Part shown: positions 61,075 to 64,000 of the stretch, in pieces
Layout of the letters: each line of letters opens with the position of its first letter
Position numbering within the stretch: position 1 is the first letter of the stretch
Assembly: GCA_015067185.1 (NCBI GenBank)
Contig: SVMZ01000008.1
Span: 28,808 to 92,807, forward strand
DNA from: Oscillospiraceae bacterium
GTDB lineage: Bacteria > Bacillota > Clostridia > Oscillospirales > Ruminococcaceae
Direction of reading: 5' to 3'
DNA length: 64,000 bases
Notes under the pieces: generated by a model
What the model was told of the DNA's origin: nothing
The model's input: the letters and a program-made list of their open reading frames with translations, nothing else
Database searches by the model: none
Position numbers and translations under genes: made by a program

Positions 61075-61917
61075 TTATTCCTTGCCTTTCTTGGTGAATT
61101 TGTCGAGAATACGGGAGATGTTGTTGGTGAGTGTGGCAAAGGGATTTTCCAGACCGATCCGCAGTAGCCAATCAACAATGGTGCAGCAGAGATAAGCAAG
61201 TGCGAAGGGAAGCAGAAGCGACACACCCGGAAAAACAAGAGCAGTGAGGACAATGAGGAAAAAGGCGGCAAGAAGAGTGACAAGTGCGGAAGCAATACGG
61301 GAAACCAGAGAAAGTTCCTCGTTTTTAACAAGTTCGATCATGTAATCTTTAAAATGTAGGATCAAACCGCTGATTCCGTCATCAAAACGCAGAAGTTTAA
61401 AATTGGATACCGTTTCAATATAATTCTCATATACGGATATGGCGGCGGGATTATGAGCAAAGGCTGCCATATATTCAGGACGATAGGTTTCCGCACTGAT
61501 CATGTCAAAGGGAAGAGCCCAGAGGGCTATGAGGCCGCAGCTGAGGAAAAAGATAAGAAACAGGGAAAAATAGAAAAATACATAACCTGCGGTGTTGGCA
61601 ACATTCAGCCAGGGGTTGGGATTGCGGTAAAGAACGCGCCTGAGGACAATCAGTCCGAGACCGATAAGAAAGAGAGGAATAATAAGGGGATTAAAAACAT
61701 GATAAAATTTTTCGCTGGCAAGCACAAAACCGCGCAGTCCCAGCAAAAGAAAACCGGAGATCAGGCAAAAGGGAACAATCCAAAACGGTTTGATGGTAAT
61801 AGTTGAGAAAAGGGACAGTTTGGAAAAACGAACCCGGGCAGGATAATAGTTTTTTTCGGTTTCGGAGGATGCCCGGTTTTGAGAAGAGGAAGTATAGTTG
61901 TTCATATATTTAACCAT
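61075..61917 (-). CDS. Membrane protein of unknown function within the ruv operon
   Basis: About 280 aa with four to five hydrophobic segments ([40 protein letters not shown], a long pair near residues 215-255), a hydrophilic N-terminus and a basic C-terminus ([12 protein letters not shown]). One loop of about 60 residues lies between segments. I recognise no family. Start choice is unsure: ATG 61917 is close to AAAGG, and ATG 61905 gives MNNYTSSSQ. Its stop is 1 nt from the ruvB start and ruvA lies about 50 nt upstream, so it is co-expressed with the resolvasome genes. Confidence 0.7.
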   Translation of the reverse strand: MVKYMNNYTSSSQNRASSETEKNYYPARVRFSKLSLFSTITIKPFWIVPFCLISGFLLLGLRGFVLASEKFYHVFNPLIIPLFLIGLGLIVLRRVLYRNPNPWLNVANTAGYVFFYFSLFLIFFLSCGLIALWALPFDMISAETYRPEYMAAFAHNPAAISVYENYIETVSNFKLLRFDDGISGLILHFKDYMIELVKNEELSLVSRIASALVTLLAAFFLIVLTALVFPGVSLLLPFALAYLCCTIVDWLLRIGLENPFATLTNNISRILDKFTKKGKE

Positions 61918-61968
61918 GCCTTTCCGAAGAGATAGCAGCGTTGGGAATATCATTCAGAGGGGGAAACG

Positions 61969-62565
61969 TTACATAACAGAGAGGGCTTTCAACGCACCCT
62001 TGATCATATCGTTTACCGAAAGCGATGGATCCAGCTTGGCAACGGCAGAAGCGGCTTCGGTCTGGGAATAGCCAAGGGCGGCCAGCGCCGCAATCGCTTC
62101 TCCGGTATTTCCTGCCGAAATGGGGACAGCAGAAGCCGTTCCGGAGATGGAAACAGCAACGGAGTCTTTGGAAATTTTATCTTTCAGTTCCAGAATAATG
62201 CGCTGTGCAGTCTTGGCTCCAACACCCTGTGCCTTGGTAAATGCTTTGACATCCCCGGCAGCAACGGCAAGGGAGAATTTATCGGCATTCATATCGGAGA
62301 GTACAGAAATGGCAGACTTGGGACCTACACCGGAGACACTGATCAACAGTTTGAAACACTGCAGCTCACGGGTATCTGCAAAGGCAAATAATTCGACAGA
62401 ATCCTCGCGTACAAGCATATAGGTGTACACGAAGGTTTCTCCGGAAGAGGGAAGTCTGGAAAGGGTATTCAGAGAGGCGGAGCAACGATAGCCGACACCG
62501 GCACATTCGATAACGACCGCATCGGGGCTCTTATCTATGATTTCACCGCGAAGACTGTATATCAT
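61969..62565 (-). CDS. ruvA: Holliday junction DNA helicase subunit RuvA
   Basis: A 198-aa protein from ATG 62565 (AAAGGA 9 nt upstream). The N-terminal OB fold begins MIYSLRGEIIDKSPDAVVIE. Helix-hairpin-helix motifs lie in FKLLISVSGVGPKSAISVLS and FTKAQGVGAKTAQRIILELK. The C-terminal domain (EAIAALAALGYSQTEAASAV) regulates RuvB. It binds the Holliday junction as a tetramer. Confidence 0.98.
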   Translation of the reverse strand: MIYSLRGEIIDKSPDAVVIECAGVGYRCSASLNTLSRLPSSGETFVYTYMLVREDSVELFAFADTRELQCFKLLISVSGVGPKSAISVLSDMNADKFSLAVAAGDVKAFTKAQGVGAKTAQRIILELKDKISKDSVAVSISGTASAVPISAGNTGEAIAALAALGYSQTEAASAVAKLDPSLSVNDMIKGALKALSVM

Positions 62566-62607
62566 AGCAGCTAATCCTTTCAAAAAGTTAAGTTCGGTAT
62601 GTCTTGT

Positions 62608-63111
62608 TTATCGGACAGACGTTCTGAACCGGGGCATTTTGGAAGAGGCACTGTGCGCATGGCAGATGGCAATAGCAAGTGCATCTGCGGCATCATCCGG
62701 TTTGGGAACGGCTTCGAGATGGAGAAACATTTTAGTCATTTCCATCACCTGTTTTTTCTCTGCCTTGCCATAACCGACAATAGATTGTTTTACCTGCAAA
62801 GGGGTGTATTCGTAAATAGGGATACCGGCTTTAACGGCAGCAAGAAGAATGACGCCGCGTGCCTGGGCTACATCAATACCGGTCTTCTGGTTGTTGGAAA
62901 AGTAGAGACGTTCGATGGAGAGGGCATCCGGTTTAAAACGGGTGATTAATTCGCACATCTGATCGTAGATATCATTGAGACGAAGCTCAAACAGGACACC
63001 TGCCTGCGTGGTGATAGCACCGTATTCAAGCATTTTAAAATGATATCCGTTATATTCCACAGCGCCGAAACCGACAATAGCATATCCGGGGTCGATACCG
63101 AGGATAATCAT
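62608..63111 (-). CDS. ruvC: Holliday junction resolvase RuvC
   Basis: A 167-aa RNase H-fold nuclease. The first catalytic Asp is in MIILGIDPGYAIVGFGAVEY, and further acidic residues lie in LSIERLYFSNN and the C-terminal KPDDAADALAIAICH. It cuts Holliday junctions symmetrically. No SD is visible before the ATG; instead a hairpin lies 19-65 nt upstream. It is the first gene of the ruv transcript, behind a promoter with a long inverted repeat. Confidence 0.97.
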   Translation of the reverse strand: MIILGIDPGYAIVGFGAVEYNGYHFKMLEYGAITTQAGVLFELRLNDIYDQMCELITRFKPDALSIERLYFSNNQKTGIDVAQARGVILLAAVKAGIPIYEYTPLQVKQSIVGYGKAEKKQVMEMTKMFLHLEAVPKPDDAADALAIAICHAHSASSKMPRFRTSVR

Positions 63112-63129
63112 ATTTGAGATAAACCAACA

Positions 63130-63176
63130 GCGGAGAAGTTAACAGGGTGAAACAGCATACGCTGTGGCGTCTCCGC
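63130..63176 (-). other. Two-level hairpin in the ruvC leader
   Basis: GCGGAGA / TCTCCGC (7 bp) enclose ACAGC / GCTGT (5 bp, 4-nt loop). It lies in the predicted 5' leader of ruvC, which has no SD. It could affect translation or mRNA stability; this is inferred. Confidence 0.4.
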
Positions 63177-63214
63177 AGATCCTTTCAACGAGATTTAAAT
63201 CCAAAAAAGAAAAG

Positions 63215-63262
63215 GGTATACTATAACTAATATAGTATACCACATTCTGAAAAATATCTCAA
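63215..63262 (-). promoter_or_regulatory. Promoter and inverted-repeat operator candidate of the ruv operon
   Basis: Minus strand: TTGAGA (63262-63257), 17-bp spacer, TATACT (63239-63234) with extended TGG. The -10 box is inside a perfect inverted repeat, GGTATACTATA, 5-bp spacer, TATAGTATACC (63215-63241). No GAAC-N4-GTTC LexA site was seen here. Confidence 0.65.
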
Positions 63263-63405
63263 TATGATTTTGAAAATACATGGGAAAGATCATTGTAGGA
63301 GTACAATACATATTGGACAAGTAAATAAAAAAGTGGAAGGATAAGGTCTTATAGGTTATAGTTTAGTTATTACACAAAACATACCGAGAGGAGACCGTAT
63401 CCTTC

Positions 63406-63816
63406 ATGAGTAACAGTACAACACAGGAGATGGCACATAGGCAATCATTAATGAAGTTAGCAGAGAAATATGGCGTTAGCCGAGCCAGTCGTAAATACAA
63501 CAAAAGCCGATCATATATCTATTTCTGGAAATTACGCTGGGACGGTACAATAGAATCCCTGGCCTGTCAATCACGACGCCCTCATAGCCATCCAAATCAG
63601 CACACCGAAGCGGAACTGAAGCTAATTCAGAATACGCGGCGAAGAAATCCTGACCTCGGCACGGTAGAACTTTGTCATCACCTTAAAGGGCACGGCTATA
63701 CACAAAGACCGGAAACTATGTTTCGTGTTATGCGTAAAATGGGGATATTTCCGCCTCAAAAACCAAAGAAAACATCAGCAAAGAATAAAATTTTTTTCAA
63801 AAAAATTTCGGAATGA
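63406..63816 (+). pseudogene. Truncated IS481/IS3-like transposase, N-terminal helix-turn-helix part only
   Basis: 136 codons. The N-terminal HTH (LMKLAEKYGVSRASRKYNKS) and second HTH/linker (LGTVELCHHLKGHGYTQRPE, FRVMRKMGIFPPQKPKK) match the DNA-binding half of IS481-like transposases. The rve/DDE catalytic domain that should follow is missing; the frame runs into AT-rich sequence and stops just before the tRNA-Leu promoter. GAGGAGA lies upstream. Terminal repeats could not be identified with certainty. It is a relic, not an active element. Confidence 0.75.
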
Positions 63817-63818
63817 TA

Positions 63819-63847
63819 TTGACAAATCAAAAACTTAGTGATAAAAT
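63819..63847 (+). promoter_or_regulatory. Promoter of tRNA-Leu
   Basis: TTGACA, 17-bp spacer, TAAAAT, about 50 bp before the tRNA. Its -35 begins 3 bp after the transposase remnant stop. Confidence 0.75.
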
Positions 63848-63896
63848 ATATAAGCAGCGTTGAGATTGGGTTGTTTAATCAGGCTGAATTAAATAT

Positions 63897-63983
63897 GCGG
63901 GTATGGCGGAATTGGCAGACGCGCTAGATTCAGGTTCTAGTGGTCGCGAGGCTGTGCAGGTTCAAGTCCTGTTACCCGCACCA
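63897..63983 (+). tRNA. tRNA-Leu, anticodon CAG
   Basis: An 87-nt class II tRNA with a long variable arm and encoded CCA. The acceptor stem GCGGGTA / TACCCGC is perfect, the anticodon stem is CTAGA / TCTAG with loop TTCAGGT, and the T arm carries GGTTCAAGTCC. A hairpin (TTGAAA / TTTCAA) begins right after it and is cut by the window edge; it may be the terminator. Confidence 0.96.
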
Positions 63984-64000
63984 TTGAAATGGTTTCAAAT

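Overview
The window looks like a chromosomal segment of an anaerobic, low-to-moderate GC Firmicute of the class Clostridia, most like a gut Oscillospiraceae/Ruminococcaceae member. The grounds are a single-chain pyruvate:ferredoxin oxidoreductase, Firmicute-type TrmFO, PlsX, YqeK, YqeG and RsfS, an LCP wall-assembly protein, an L20-type leader in front of infC-rpmI-rplT, an EcfA1A2T module, several TTG/GTG starts with strong Shine-Dalgarno (SD) sequences, and cohesin, dockerin and BspA-type leucine-rich-repeat surface proteins. Species cannot be told from the sequence alone.

Layout. 1-1.1 kb: the end of an unknown gene and a small surface-protein-like ORF whose signal peptide seems frameshifted. 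1.2-9.2 kb (mostly minus): PFOR (nifJ), a GH38 alpha-mannosidase, a YczE-type membrane protein and a GNAT acetyltransferase. 9.4-12.0 kb (plus): an ECF sigma factor with its putative membrane anti-sigma factor, a ZIP metal transporter and tRNA-Val(CAC). 12.2-18.2 kb (minus): three secreted proteins that could build a small cell-surface assembly: a membrane- or wall-anchored cohesin-like/InlB-repeat protein, a protein with two cohesin-like domains plus a dockerin, and a 983-aa BspA-type LRR protein ending in a dockerin. 18.4-22.4 kb: a signalling-like cassette of two tandem paralogues (cytoplasmic zinc ribbon, one membrane segment, outside parallel beta-helix), a small atypical Ser/Thr kinase and a divergently transcribed XRE regulator. 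22.7-24.5 kb: a large lipoprotein.

24.8-48.1 kb (plus) is a long conserved housekeeping run: infC-rpmI-rplT behind a consensus promoter and an attenuator, SpoU methyltransferase, dprA, topA, trmFO, plsX, rnc, a radical SAM protein, smc, ftsY, rdgB, yhbY, nadD, yqeK, LCP, rsfS, leuS, rpsU, yqeG, an endonuclease IV-like protein and a VOC protein. 48.1-63.1 kb (minus) holds a Gfo/Idh/MocA oxidoreductase, a ClpE-like AAA+ unfoldase, pgsA, CvpA, DUF5711, truA and ecfT-A2-A1, then a decayed gene, then ruvC-ruvA-(membrane protein)-ruvB-methyltransferase-ybaK. The window ends with a truncated IS481-like transposase beside tRNA-Leu(CAG).

The most promising unexplained parts are the cohesin/dockerin/LRR cluster and the neighbouring XRE-kinase-zinc-ribbon/beta-helix cassette. 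Smaller points are the ruv promoter with an 11-bp-arm inverted repeat that is not a LexA box, the AUC start of infC, a pseudogene with an in-frame stop between ybaK and ecfA1, and a G-G mismatch in the acceptor stem of tRNA-Val.
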